Part shown: piece after piece, positions 9,025 through 16,273 of the stretch
Numbering within the stretch: the stretch's first letter is position 1
How the letters are laid out: each line of letters opens with the position of its first letter
From: CAWAND01 sp963807065
GTDB taxonomy: Bacteria > Chloroflexota > Anaerolineae > Anaerolineales > E44-bin32
NCBI GenBank assembly: GCA_963807065.1
Contig: CAWDZQ010000001.1
Span: forward strand, 1 to 64,000
Length of the DNA stretch: 64,000 nt
Direction: 5' to 3'
Translations under genes and position numbers: made by a program
Notes under the pieces: model-generated
The model's database searches: none
Seen by the model: the letters and a program-made list of their open reading frames with translations, nothing else
What the model was told of the DNA's origin: nothing

Positions 9025-9150
9025 ATGCCCTCGACCTACGAAGTCCCACAGTCGTCCTCAGGATCGGAAGGGCTGCCCACCGGCCCGCCCCCGGACCGTC
9101 ATGAGCACACAACTATCACTCCAAACTCGGCAGCCCCCTGCCCAATCTCG
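9025..9150 (-). repeat. Dispersed repeat, copy B
   Basis: The plus strand shows the core CCCTCGACCTACGAAGTCCC and, about 60 bases on, CCGTCATGAGCAC and ATCACTCCAAACTCG, matching copies D and E in order and spacing. It lies 65 bases upstream of the start of the minus-strand gene at 8960. Confidence 0.5.
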
Positions 9151-9183
9151 AAGATCCCGGCGACTTAGCGAACCGACGAGTTG

Positions 9184-9567
9184 TCAAGCTGCGCCCAATT
9201 TGGGCTCCAGACGGGTCAGCCAAAAGGCAGCCAGAAACAGAATTGCCAGAACCAGATCTATGAAGACAATTGGGATCCCAAGAACGGCGCCGTAAAGATA
9301 CAACCAGGCGGGATTGAGCGCCGCTGTCACCTGAACAAAGAATGCCGGGATCATCATTGGACGATATCGGGCCGGATCAGTTGCCAGAACAAAGAATAAG
9401 ACTTGCCATAGGCCATATTGGAGGACTGACACATAGAGAAACAGACCCGTGCTTGCCATATCTGGAAGCAGCTCTTCCCCGTTGACAAGCACGCCAAGCG
9501 TCATGTGAATCACGGGAATGAGGCCAAAGGCCCCTGCAACGAGAAAAACCCACCTGGCAAACCTCAT
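9184..9567 (-). CDS. Small four-TM membrane protein, unknown
   Basis: The 127-residue protein has four predicted membrane helices (FARWVFLVAGAFGLIPVI, GLFLYVSVLQYGLWQVLFFV, a PMMIPAFFVQVTAALNPA segment, IPIVFIDLVLAILFLAAFWL). AGGAG stands ten bases before the ATG. I do not recognise the family. It lies between two copies of the dispersed repeat, copy C being about 50 bases upstream of its start. Confidence 0.65.
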   Translation of the reverse strand: MRFARWVFLVAGAFGLIPVIHMTLGVLVNGEELLPDMASTGLFLYVSVLQYGLWQVLFFVLATDPARYRPMMIPAFFVQVTAALNPAWLYLYGAVLGIPIVFIDLVLAILFLAAFWLTRLEPKLGAA

Positions 9568-9616
9568 GCTTCAATTCTCCTGGCAGGGCCCGTATAAGGG
9601 GCACGCCTTAGCCTTG

Positions 9617-9680
9617 CGCCCTCGAGCTGCAGACTCCAACTTTCCGAGTGGGGATCGGCTGGCGGGATCTTCTCCCGGCC
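9617..9680 (-). repeat. Dispersed repeat, copy C (weak)
   Basis: The core GCCCTCGAGCTGCAGACTCC matches the first half of the repeat with a few differences; the second half is not recognisable. It lies about 50 bases upstream of the 127-residue membrane protein start, the same position as the other copies. Confidence 0.35.
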
Positions 9681-9718
9681 AGCTGCGACTTGCACTTCAA
9701 CGGGAGGTTTGATCAAGA

Positions 9719-9750
9719 CGCCGGGCCCGCCGAAGGGTGCGGGCCCGGCG
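9719..9750 (-). terminator. GC-rich hairpin after phytase-like gene
   Basis: A perfect 12-bp inverted repeat, CGCCGGGCCCGC and GCGGGCCCGGCG, with an 8-base loop lies 25 bases past the stop of the phytase-like gene. T-rich sequence flanks its plus-strand side more than its minus-strand side, so it may act in both directions. Confidence 0.6.
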
Positions 9751-9775
9751 TTGATTCCCTTTTGTGCAATTATCC

Positions 9776-10951
9776 CTAGGGCGCTGGTTCGAGGGTCACG
9801 GCTAGGGCGACAAAGATCGTATCTTGATAGGTCGGATTGAAGTTGTTGTCGCTCACCACGAAAAGCGGCAGGCGGCCGTCGGGAAGCGGCGGGCCGAAAG
9901 CCATGCCTTCCATGTTGTCGAGAACGGCAGCCGTATCCACGCCGAGGTCGTCGTTGAAATCGGCGAGGAACGTCTTACTCATGGGGACGATCGACCCATC
10001 ACCACCTGGGCAATCACTCCAGCCAAGGGACTCGACGCCTGAGATGTCAGTGGCGCCCACGGTGCTCGTCTCGAACAGACGGATGGTGTTCCCAAATCCG
10101 CCGACGAATGAGCGCTCCATGGCCAGGAAGGTCCCGGAGTCATCAAGTGCCTGCAGCTCAGAAAGGCCGTTATCGCCGCCCCCACTGCTGTTCGGGATGG
10201 GCTCCACGCAGTAGACAAACTCCCGTTGCGGCTTCAGGCCACTCAAGTCGTATTCGATCACACGCGAGGGGCTGCCGACCACATTGGTGGCAATGGGGCC
10301 ATCTTGTGCCAGGGCGTTCTCGGTGGCGGCATACAGGGACTCCCGATTTGGCGTCACCGTGAGGCTCTCGAAGCTTAGATTGTCGCGCACGCCGAAATCG
10401 GGCGGGTTTGCGATAAAGGGGTCCGGTAAGCTAAGGGCGCGGTTCTGCTTGCCTGTCGGGTTGAAGCGATCGATGAAAGGCTGTACGCCGCTGTAGATGT
10501 CGCCCTCTGAGCCGATGAAGAGCTGACCGGGTCGGACTAGCTCGAAGCCCTCTGGATCGATGGATTCCACTGCGTAGTGGTCTCCGTGATGATCCTTGAG
10601 GTAGGTTGCGCTCAGGAATTGCACGTCGCCATCATCCAGCGAGTAGTCAGAGACATCGATAGTGAGCGTGTAGAAGCGCGGATCTCCCCCGTCTTCGCCT
10701 TTGTCGTCCGACAGCGCATAGTACACATTGTCCTGGCCGTCGTAGACCAGACCCGACAGACCGCCGACGAGTGTGCCGTCGATGGTCAGATCGTTGGGGA
10801 TGAAGACCCAGCCGAGCGTGTCAATGGATGCAACGGTAGTAGGCGGCGACGCTGGCTTGGCGAACGCGCTGCCGGCCGACATGGCCAGCAGCAAGACGAA
10901 GCTGGAAATGAGCAGACTCTTGCCAATTCTCGAGCGGACAGACCGTGACAT
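9776..10951 (-). CDS. Secreted phytase-like (esterase-like) beta-propeller protein
   Basis: The ATG at 10951 is chosen because GGAGGGAGTCCC precedes it and a signal peptide follows, with a likely cleavage at SAFA-KP. The mature 365 residues match the 'esterase-like activity of phytase' family: GGLSGLVYDGQDNVYYALSDD, SIDPEGFELV, LSFESLTVTPNRESLYAATE, DNMEGMAFGPPLPDGRLPLF and VVSDNNFNPTYQDTIFVAL are hallmark segments. Members are periplasmic or extracellular phosphoesterase-like propellers; substrate unproven. The gene is intact and stands alone, with a hairpin terminator after it. Confidence 0.85.
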   Translation of the reverse strand: MSRSVRSRIGKSLLISSFVLLLAMSAGSAFAKPASPPTTVASIDTLGWVFIPNDLTIDGTLVGGLSGLVYDGQDNVYYALSDDKGEDGGDPRFYTLTIDVSDYSLDDGDVQFLSATYLKDHHGDHYAVESIDPEGFELVRPGQLFIGSEGDIYSGVQPFIDRFNPTGKQNRALSLPDPFIANPPDFGVRDNLSFESLTVTPNRESLYAATENALAQDGPIATNVVGSPSRVIEYDLSGLKPQREFVYCVEPIPNSSGGGDNGLSELQALDDSGTFLAMERSFVGGFGNTIRLFETSTVGATDISGVESLGWSDCPGGDGSIVPMSKTFLADFNDDLGVDTAAVLDNMEGMAFGPPLPDGRLPLFVVSDNNFNPTYQDTIFVALAVTLEPAP

Positions 10952-11268
10952 GGGACTCCCTCCTTGCGATGCTCGTTGGCGCAAGCGGGGGGGACCCAAG
11001 GGAGCTTGCGCCAGACTTATGGTTCCCCTTACACATTAGCACAAGTTGCAGAGGATTTTCATCTGGCACAGCCAATCAGGACATATGAAAGGAATGGTGG
11101 ATTAGAACCATCGCTTGGAGATGTAGAGCAAGACACTCTGCTGGCACCGCCCGGCTTCGAAGGAGCTCAAGAGACTGCGGACGTCGCCACTTCGACCAAG
11201 AGAGCAACTTTGCTGTAACCTGCACGCCAGATAGCATTGTCGTGTGCTTCTCTGCCTCTTCCGACCGC

Positions 11269-11545
11269 TCATAGCAGGGAGGGGTCATCTACAGGTTTGG
11301 GCGCTTTCCCCATCAGGTAGATCCCCTCAGGAGAGAACCTTTCCTTGACGCCAAGTATCGGCGTCTCCTCACCACCCCCCATCGACACAGCGAAGACCCA
11401 GCCGAAGCCAAGGTAGATCAGCAGGTTCCACGCTGTGCCCCGCCCCTGCTCCTCTGCGCATACTTGGATCAGTTCAAATTCGCCCAGCACCGTTCGCCCT
11501 GAAGTTCTTGGCAGGATCCCCGGTCCAATCCAGCGAGATGATAGT
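11269..11545 (-). pseudogene. Possible C-terminal remnant of a membrane protein
   Basis: Read on the minus strand, the segment ending at 11269 contains a plausible membrane-protein tail (WNLLIYLGFGWVFAVSMGGG, then a charged end). It lacks a start and runs into the left end of the IS110 element, so it could be the stump of a gene cut by insertion. No matching N-terminal part is seen beyond the right end. No gene is seen in 10952-11268. Confidence 0.25.
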
Positions 11546-11553
11546 ATGAAAGC

Positions 11554-11612
11554 GCTGCACCTCCCAGTAGACTGGGTCTGCCAAGATCCGAGTCCACCAA
11601 AGGAGGTGCAGC
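11554..11612 (+). promoter_or_regulatory. Hairpin sequestering the transposase RBS
   Basis: GCTGCACCTCC (11554-11564) is the perfect reverse complement of GGAGGTGCAGC (11602-11612), which contains the Shine-Dalgarno sequence and ends at the ATG. A nested CCCAG/CTGGG pair lies inside. In a transcript that reads in from outside, the stem would hide the ribosome binding site, a known way for insertion sequences to limit transposase synthesis. Confidence 0.6.
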
Positions 11613-11801
11613 ATGTTCCATTCCGATTATACGATCGGTTGTGATGCCCACAAGCACTACTCGTTCTTCGCCGTTCTGGACGCTCGGGGCCGCCTTGTTG
11701 AAGAGCAGCGGGTCGCACACCACCCAGGCGCCATCCGGGCCTACCTCTCTCGCTTCCCGGCCGGCACCCCGGTCGCCCTGGAGACCGTCGGCAACTGGTA
11801 C

Positions 11802-11825
11802 TCCCGGTAGGACACCGGGACGGTG
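11802..11825 (-). repeat. Structured insert 1 (24 nt, inverted orientation)
   Basis: Between the codons TAC and TGG of the transposase. Read on the minus strand it contains CACCGTCCCGGTGT then CCTACCGGGA, the same family as inserts 2, 3 and 5 but with one extra base. It supplies the in-frame TAG that ends the first transposase fragment. Confidence 0.75.
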
Positions 11826-12059
11826 TGGATCGTCGATGAGATCGAGGCCGCCGGCTGCACCCCCAGGCTCGCCCACGCCCTCTTCGCCAAGAAAATGATG
11901 GCCAACATCCACAAGAGTGACAAGCTCGACGCCAAAGGCCTGGCCACCCTTGAGCACCTCGGCTCCCTGCCCACGGTCTGGATCGCACCGGGTGACGTCC
12001 GCGATGCCCGTGAACTGCCCCGCACACGGATGGCTTTCTCCAAGTCCCGGGCTGCCCTC

Positions 12060-12082
12060 ACATCGTCCCGATGTCCTTCGGG
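12060..12082 (+). repeat. Structured insert 2 (23 nt)
   Basis: Between CTC and AAG codons. It reads ACATCGTCCCGATGT then CCTTCGGG. Relative to insert 3, C-to-T in the 5' arm is matched by G-to-A in the 3' arm, so the ACATC/GATGT stem is kept. Confidence 0.8.
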
Positions 12083-12478
12083 AAGAACCGCATGCATTCC
12101 ACCCTGGCCAAGTACGCTCTCTCCCTCCAGACTGAGAGTGACATCTTCGCTCCCAAGTGGCGCCCTCCCCTGCTCAAGCTCTTCGATCAGCTGCCCGAGG
12201 AGACCCACCGCTGCATGCTCCAGGAGCTCGAACTGCTTGCCCTGGTCCAGCAGCAGATCGATCAACTGGAAGTCAGGATCAAGGAGCGCATCAAGCTCAC
12301 CCCCAAGATGCAGGTCGTGCAAACCATCCCCGGCGTGGGCACCATCCTTTCGATCGTCATCACCCTGGAAATCGGCTCCATCGACCGCTTCAGCACCCCC
12401 AAGAAACTGGCCGGCTACTCCGGCCTGGTCCCCAGGCTCAGCGCCAGCGGAGGGCGCGTCCACTACGGCCGGATGGTC

Positions 12479-12501
12479 ACACCGTCCCGGTGTCCTTCGG
12501 G
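12479..12501 (+). repeat. Structured insert 3 (23 nt)
   Basis: Between GTC and AAG codons. It reads ACACCGTCCCGGTGT then CCTTCGGG. ACACC pairs with GGTGT, and TCCC in the loop can pair with GGGA at the 3' edge, an H-type pseudoknot layout. Confidence 0.8.
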
Positions 12502-12537
12502 AAGCAGGCCAACAACTACCTGAAATGGGCCTTCATC

Positions 12538-12560
12538 GCCTGCCCAGGCCGCAGGCCAGG
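12538..12560 (+). repeat. Structured insert 4 (23 nt, different sequence)
   Basis: Between ATC and GAA codons, splitting the strongly conserved WAFIEAAN stretch of IS110 transposases. It has the same length and can also fold (GCCTGC pairs with GCAGGC; CCC can pair with the 3' GGG), but its sequence is unrelated to inserts 1-3. Confidence 0.65.
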
Positions 12561-12905
12561 GAAGCCGCCAACGTGGTCGTCCGACACCGGCATCACCCCA
12601 ACTGGAGAAACAAGTACGTCTCCCACATCTACGAGCGCATCAAACGCCGCAAGGGGCACGCCGTCGCCGTTGGCGCCACCGCTCGTTACCTCTCCGAGTC
12701 AGCTTTCTGGGTTCTCAAGAAGAGTGAGCCCTACCAGGAGCCGCCTCACTGGGCTCCCGGAGGGATGAAACACCCTATCTCGCTCAGCCAGGGGAAGGTC
12801 CCCGCCTAACAAAGTGCCGCGTTGTTGGCGGTATGGGTCCACCGAGATCCGCGAGATGATTGGGCCTCCCCTGGCGAATTAGCTCATGCCTCCACCGAGA
12901 GGCGC

Positions 12906-12929
12906 ACACCGTCCCGGTGTCCTACGGGA
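12906..12929 (+). repeat. Structured insert 5, downstream of transposase
   Basis: A fifth member (ACACCGTCCCGGTGT then CCTACGGGA) in the non-coding right flank of the element, same orientation as inserts 2 and 3. It shows that insertion is not confined to coding sequence. Confidence 0.75.
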
Positions 12930-13064
12930 TGGATGTTTCCGGCGGGACCGGCTGGGTCTTGAATCGCTGGAGAGCAATCGAACAAAGAAAACACTCCCCA
13001 GAAGGGGGAGCACAGCTTCATTTAACGGGCAACGATCTTGACAGGGGAAGGGCTTTCATGGATG

Positions 13065-13553
13065 TTAAATGGGTAGACAAAACCGGCTGGGCTGTCCCGG
13101 GGGCCAATCTGCTGTGGGCGTTGACACTCCAAGGCCCGCCATTCCAAAGGCATTCATCCAATGGGCCATGACATGCGGGAAGGCGAGTTCAGGCACATAG
13201 ACCCAACCGTCCCTGGTTTGCACAAAGAACGATCCGGGTACGTCGCATCCGTTATGCCCAAGTTGGGAGCCATCAGCCCGCGCACTGGCGCGGACCTCGG
13301 CAATCACATACCAGACAAACGGCTGCTTCCCGTTGTGTAGATCAGGTCCAGCATGAAGAATTCTGATTTCCGCGTCCGGTGCATAGTAACGTCCCAGCTT
13401 CGCCAGCATCGCTTTCTCGGCGGAGGGGAATACCCCTCCGCTCCGTGCAATTGCAAGTTGCGTTGATGTGAAGCGCCAACCGAGCAACACCGCCCACGAA
13501 GAAAAGGCGAGAACCCCCAGCACTACTATCAGGAATTTTGTCGGTTTGGCCAT
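13065..13553 (-). CDS. Secreted or membrane-anchored protein of unknown function
   Basis: I start at the ATG at 13553 because an N-terminal membrane helix follows (KFLIVVLGVLAFSSWAVLLGW); a longer open frame upstream overlaps the dispersed repeat and is not believed. The 163-residue protein then has a predicted extracytoplasmic domain (MLAKLGRYYAPDAEIRILHA, FVWYVIAEVRA, VPGSFFVQTRDGWVYVPE). No family is recognised. Its stop lies just outside the right end of the IS110 element, so the extreme C-terminus could have been changed by that insertion. Confidence 0.55.
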   Translation of the reverse strand: MAKPTKFLIVVLGVLAFSSWAVLLGWRFTSTQLAIARSGGVFPSAEKAMLAKLGRYYAPDAEIRILHAGPDLHNGKQPFVWYVIAEVRASARADGSQLGHNGCDVPGSFFVQTRDGWVYVPELAFPHVMAHWMNAFGMAGLGVSTPTADWPPGQPSRFCLPI

Positions 13554-13593
13554 TGATTCAAAGCCTGCCTTCCAATGGCAAGAGATCCCCTCA

Positions 13594-13715
13594 ACACCCT
13601 CGAGCTGCGAAGTCCCACGTTCTTTGTTCTTTGCGGAAATCGGCCGGGGCCACGTCTCGCCCTGCCCCTGAGCCGTCTTGAGCATACATCAATCACGCAA
13701 AACTCGCCCAGCATC
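13594..13715 (-). repeat. Dispersed repeat, copy D
   Basis: One of the two best copies. On the plus strand it shows CCCTCGAGCTGCGAAGTCCC, then GGCCGGGGCCA, then CCCCTGAGCCGTCTTGAGCA, then AAACTCGCCCAGCAT. It lies 41 bases upstream of the start at 13553. Confidence 0.6.
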
Positions 13716-13789
13716 CCTCGTGAAGCACACTGCAAGTGCGGTCTGACTCGGCGAGATGTTGGGAAGAATGGAGATACGCCAGGCGCAGC

Positions 13790-14120
13790 CTATGGGAGCT
13801 TGCCGGGCTGAGCGCGGCCGATCGGGCCTAGAGGGCCGCCTCTCCTCCCCCTTCTCGGCCTTAGTCTTGCCTGAGTCATCGAACCTGAAGAGACTGATTC
13901 CACCCCAACCATGAACTTCGTTGGTGGCTGGGCCTCGTCCTGGTATTGGTCCCACGTTGCGTGCCTGAAAGCTCCAAACCAGGACCACCTTCTTCCCATC
14001 AATTGTGGTCTCATGCACGGTCAATTCAGCCTCGGCCCATCTGCTCGAATTCGTCTTGACAAAGTCTGTGGCTGACCTCATCCCTTGAATCGATGCCGAA
14101 CCGGTCATGGTTTCGAACAC
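13790..14120 (-). pseudogene. SnoaL-like (NTF2-fold) protein, degenerate
   Basis: The middle of the frame matches SnoaL/ester-cyclase-like proteins: AEAELTVHETTIDGKKVVLVW, SFQARNVGPIPGRGPATNE and HGWGGISLFRFDDSGK. After SGK the frame drifts into Arg/Pro-rich text, where the family would have a short charged C-terminus. The N-terminus lacks the first helix, and related text (LDASNLVKEQPAGV) sits in another frame just upstream. I read it as a decayed small NTF2-fold enzyme. The 300 bases upstream (14121-14437) hold nothing else recognisable. Confidence 0.5.
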
Positions 14121-14437
14121 CTGCAGGCTGTTCTTTCACGAGATTGCTCGCATCCAGCCAGAATCCGCGTGTCGCATGTCAAGGAAACCAACCAGGCTGT
14201 TGGCTCTTTTCCAAAATGGGGGTCACCTGCATCATATTGCCCAGCGATTGCGTGTGCGGCGGACGGCGCTGGGAACAGAAAGATCTACGAATTTTGAGCC
14301 GCTTTAGATCGCCGTGGTCCATCCGGACGGGGTGAAACCGCGACCGTCCGCTCCACGCGGAGTTGGGCTGCGGTATAGGTTTTCAGTGGCTCGTGATGAT
14401 TCCAATCCCGGTTCGAAGTGAGTTCGTGGACTGAGGC

Positions 14438-15598
14438 TTAGACCGCAAGTATCACACGGTCACGCCCGGCATCTTTGGCTTGATACAGAGCAGCATCGGC
14501 GGCCTTCAAGATGGCGTCCCCGGTTGACCCATTCGCGGGAAAAACAGCCACACCAATGGATAGAGTTACCGCCTCGAGGATCTGATCTTGAAAGGATATG
14601 TGCAGGTTCCTCATCTCCTCTCGCATATGCTCGGCCCGCATTTGGGTTATCTTCTGCGAAGCTTCGGGCAGAACGAAAACGAATTCCTCACCCCCGTAGC
14701 GACAGGCAGCATCTGACGCACGGACGCAATTTCGCAAAAAGTTTGCCGCTTGGACTAAAACCGCGTCGCCGGCCGCATGGCCATGGATGTCATTGATGCG
14801 TTTGAAATGATCGATATCCACCATGATGATACCGATCGGATATTCTTTGCGCATGGCACGAATGATTTCGAGGGCCAAGATCTCTTCCATGTAACGCCGA
14901 TTGAACAGTCCTGTGAGCGGGTCGCGGATGGACAATTCGCGCAGCAGTGTCTCGTTCTCGATGAGATGGCCGGTCTGTCGATCAATCTGATCGAGGTCTC
15001 TGCGAGTAATGAAGTTAGAGATGACAATCAGAGTTGATGTAAACCCGAAAAACCCCAACAGACTGGACGATTGCGAGCCCGTCAGAACCGGGCTGATGAA
15101 CGACACCAGCCATAGAGCTGCATTCTGCAAAGCGGCCAGAACGATTGTCACACGTGTTGAGAGCAATAAGCTGCATACAAGCACAGAAATCAAGATGTAT
15201 AGCAGGCGAACAATATCACTGCCCACGGTTTCAAAATTTAGTAGGATTGAGATCCAGGGGCCCAAGACCAAACAGGTAACAAGCAAGCCCGCTGCGACTG
15301 AATAATGTCCGGCGCGGTTCAAGCCAAAAGCAACGGCAAAGATGCATAACAAAACCCCAATTAGAATGGCATAAATGCCGCGCAGATCCATATCGATGCT
15401 GAGGGAGGATAAGGACACTAAGAATAGCCCGGCACTGAAGATCAGAGTCAAGAGTAGTACAGTCAACACATTCGACCGGCGGCGCTCTGGTTGAGAGAGG
15501 GTCGCTGCCGTTTTGGTCAGCCAACGCCACACGACGGTTAAAGTACGAGGATGGTGTTGAGCCTCTGGAGAGACATCAGGCGTTGCGGAGTTTTTCAT
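14438..15598 (-). CDS. Membrane diguanylate cyclase (GGDEF)
   Basis: The 386-residue protein has about six membrane helices between residues 43 and 198, then a short linker helix and a complete GGDEF domain (residues 220-386). The domain starts RDPLTGLFNRRYMEE and carries the metal site DIDHFKRIND, the active motif GGEEF at 302-306 and the product-inhibition I-site RASD at 293-296. It should make cyclic di-GMP under control of an N-terminal sensor that resembles no named domain. It is intact. A copy of the dispersed repeat lies just upstream. Confidence 0.92.
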   Translation of the reverse strand: MKNSATPDVSPEAQHHPRTLTVVWRWLTKTAATLSQPERRRSNVLTVLLLTLIFSAGLFLVSLSSLSIDMDLRGIYAILIGVLLCIFAVAFGLNRAGHYSVAAGLLVTCLVLGPWISILLNFETVGSDIVRLLYILISVLVCSLLLSTRVTIVLAALQNAALWLVSFISPVLTGSQSSSLLGFFGFTSTLIVISNFITRRDLDQIDRQTGHLIENETLLRELSIRDPLTGLFNRRYMEEILALEIIRAMRKEYPIGIIMVDIDHFKRINDIHGHAAGDAVLVQAANFLRNCVRASDAACRYGGEEFVFVLPEASQKITQMRAEHMREEMRNLHISFQDQILEAVTLSIGVAVFPANGSTGDAILKAADAALYQAKDAGRDRVILAV

Positions 15599-15661
15599 GT
15601 ACAGTAGACCTCTAATCGACTTTCAGCCGAGCAGCGCGAGGTGGCTCTATGATGCAAGCAA

Positions 15662-15790
15662 CCCTACGCCCTCGAACTGCGAAGTCCCACCTTCCTTGTG
15701 GGAGCAGGCCGGGGCCATTCCGCGCCCTTCCCCTGAGTCATCCTGAGCATAGAAGCAACACGCCAAACGCGCCCGCATACCGAAGTTCAA
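15662..15790 (-). repeat. Dispersed repeat, copy E
   Basis: The other best copy: plus strand GCCCTCGAACTGCGAAGTCC, then GGCCGGGGCCA, then CCCCTGAGTCATCCTGAGCA, then GCCAAACGCGCCCGCAT. It lies about 64 bases upstream of the GGDEF start. A 60-residue minus-strand frame ending at 15738 (MAELEEIVADFARAIELVDAERPQ) may be a fragment of an older gene. Confidence 0.6.
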
Positions 15791-16126
15791 CCCCCTGGGG
15801 ACGCTCTGCATCAACAAGCTCGATTGCTCTTGCGAAGTCCGCCACGATTTCTTCTAGCTCGGCCATATCACTGCCTGGGAATGGTGTGGATCTGGCATCT
15901 GCCCAACATGAAGATATCATGCCATAGATATCCGAGTCGCCTTTCTTTGCCCCATTTCGGGTTAAACACTATGTCGTCCAGCGGTGCAGTTCCGGTCGAG
16001 TTTGAGTGTTACGCCATAGAAACCATAGACAGGATGGACGTCCGTAGGCTCAAATTCCAGATCACATGCACGCCACAGCACGCTATGGACCCCATAGACG
16101 ACGCCTTTTGAGACTTCAAATCATTA

Positions 16127-16185
16127 GGTTGGGGGTTCGAGTCCCTCCAAGGGCGCCAAGCGTGGCGGCGCATCGCACCGCCACT
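16127..16185 (+). repeat. tRNA 3'-end fragment, copy 3, plus hairpin
   Basis: GGGGGTTCGAGTCCCTCCAA and GGGCGCCA repeat the T arm and 3' acceptor of copy 1 with two differences. There is no 5' half. A perfect hairpin, GTGGCGG (16163-16169) with CCGCCAC (16179-16185), follows at once, like a tRNA gene terminator. CCATAGACG lies upstream in both copy 1 and copy 3, so similarity extends beyond the tRNA part. Confidence 0.5.
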
Positions 16186-16273
16186 CCCTAAATGGGGCAG
16201 TCTGGATATCTCGAATGTTGCCCGCCCCGATTCCTATCGTCGACTAACGAAGAAGAGTCGTACAAAGGGCTGT

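Larger units (their letters stand above)
11613..12809 (+). pseudogene. IS110 transposase interrupted by four 23-24 nt inserts
   Basis: The frame starts MFHSDYTIGCDAHKHYS with the first catalytic Asp, then VALETVGNWY (Glu) and DKLDAKGLATL (Asp pair). The C-terminal Transposase_20 domain follows (VQTIPGVGTILSIVI, GYSGLVPRLSASGGRVHYGR, NNYLKWAFI, EAANVVVRH, RRKGHAVAVGATARYL, AFWVLKKSEPY). Four inserts break it: 11802-11825 (24 nt, adds an in-frame TAG), 12060-12082, 12479-12501 and 12538-12560 (23 nt each). All can be placed exactly between codons. Removing the total of 93 nt gives one clean frame of 367 residues with every family motif and no other lesion. As it stands, normal translation stops after 65 codons. 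Confidence 0.85.
11546..13059 (+). mobile_element. IS110-family insertion sequence
   Basis: The element encodes a DEDD-type IS110 transposase (here interrupted). Putative ends are marked by an 8-bp inverted pair, ATGAAAGC at 11546-11553 and GCTTTCAT at 13052-13059; the right end includes CTTGACAGGGGAAGGG just before it. IS110 elements usually lack true terminal repeats and encode a bridge RNA in a non-coding flank; here the left flank (67 nt) is short and the right flank (about 240 nt) long, so the RNA may lie on the right, as in the IS1111 group. The exact ends are inferred. Confidence 0.6.

Noticed and set aside
11269..12027. A minus-strand open frame through the left half of the IS110 element
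   Set aside because: Most of it is antisense to the transposase. Only its last part, outside the element, could be a gene remnant, and that is listed with low confidence.
11802..12560. Classical translational hopping (matched take-off and landing codons) across the inserts
   Set aside because: The codon before each insert (TAC, CTC, GTC, ATC) is not repeated at the end of the insert, so T4 gene 60-type re-pairing is not supported. Other removal routes remain open.
15738..15920. A 60-residue minus-strand gene (MAELEEIVADFARAIELVDA)
   Set aside because: It resembles the start of some uncharacterised proteins but is too short, overlaps the dispersed repeat and has no downstream continuation.
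16101..16160. A UCA-anticodon (selenocysteine or suppressor) tRNA linked to the in-frame UGA at 8916
   Set aside because: The CTTCAAA stretch could be read as an anticodon loop, but its stem does not pair and the 5' half is missing.
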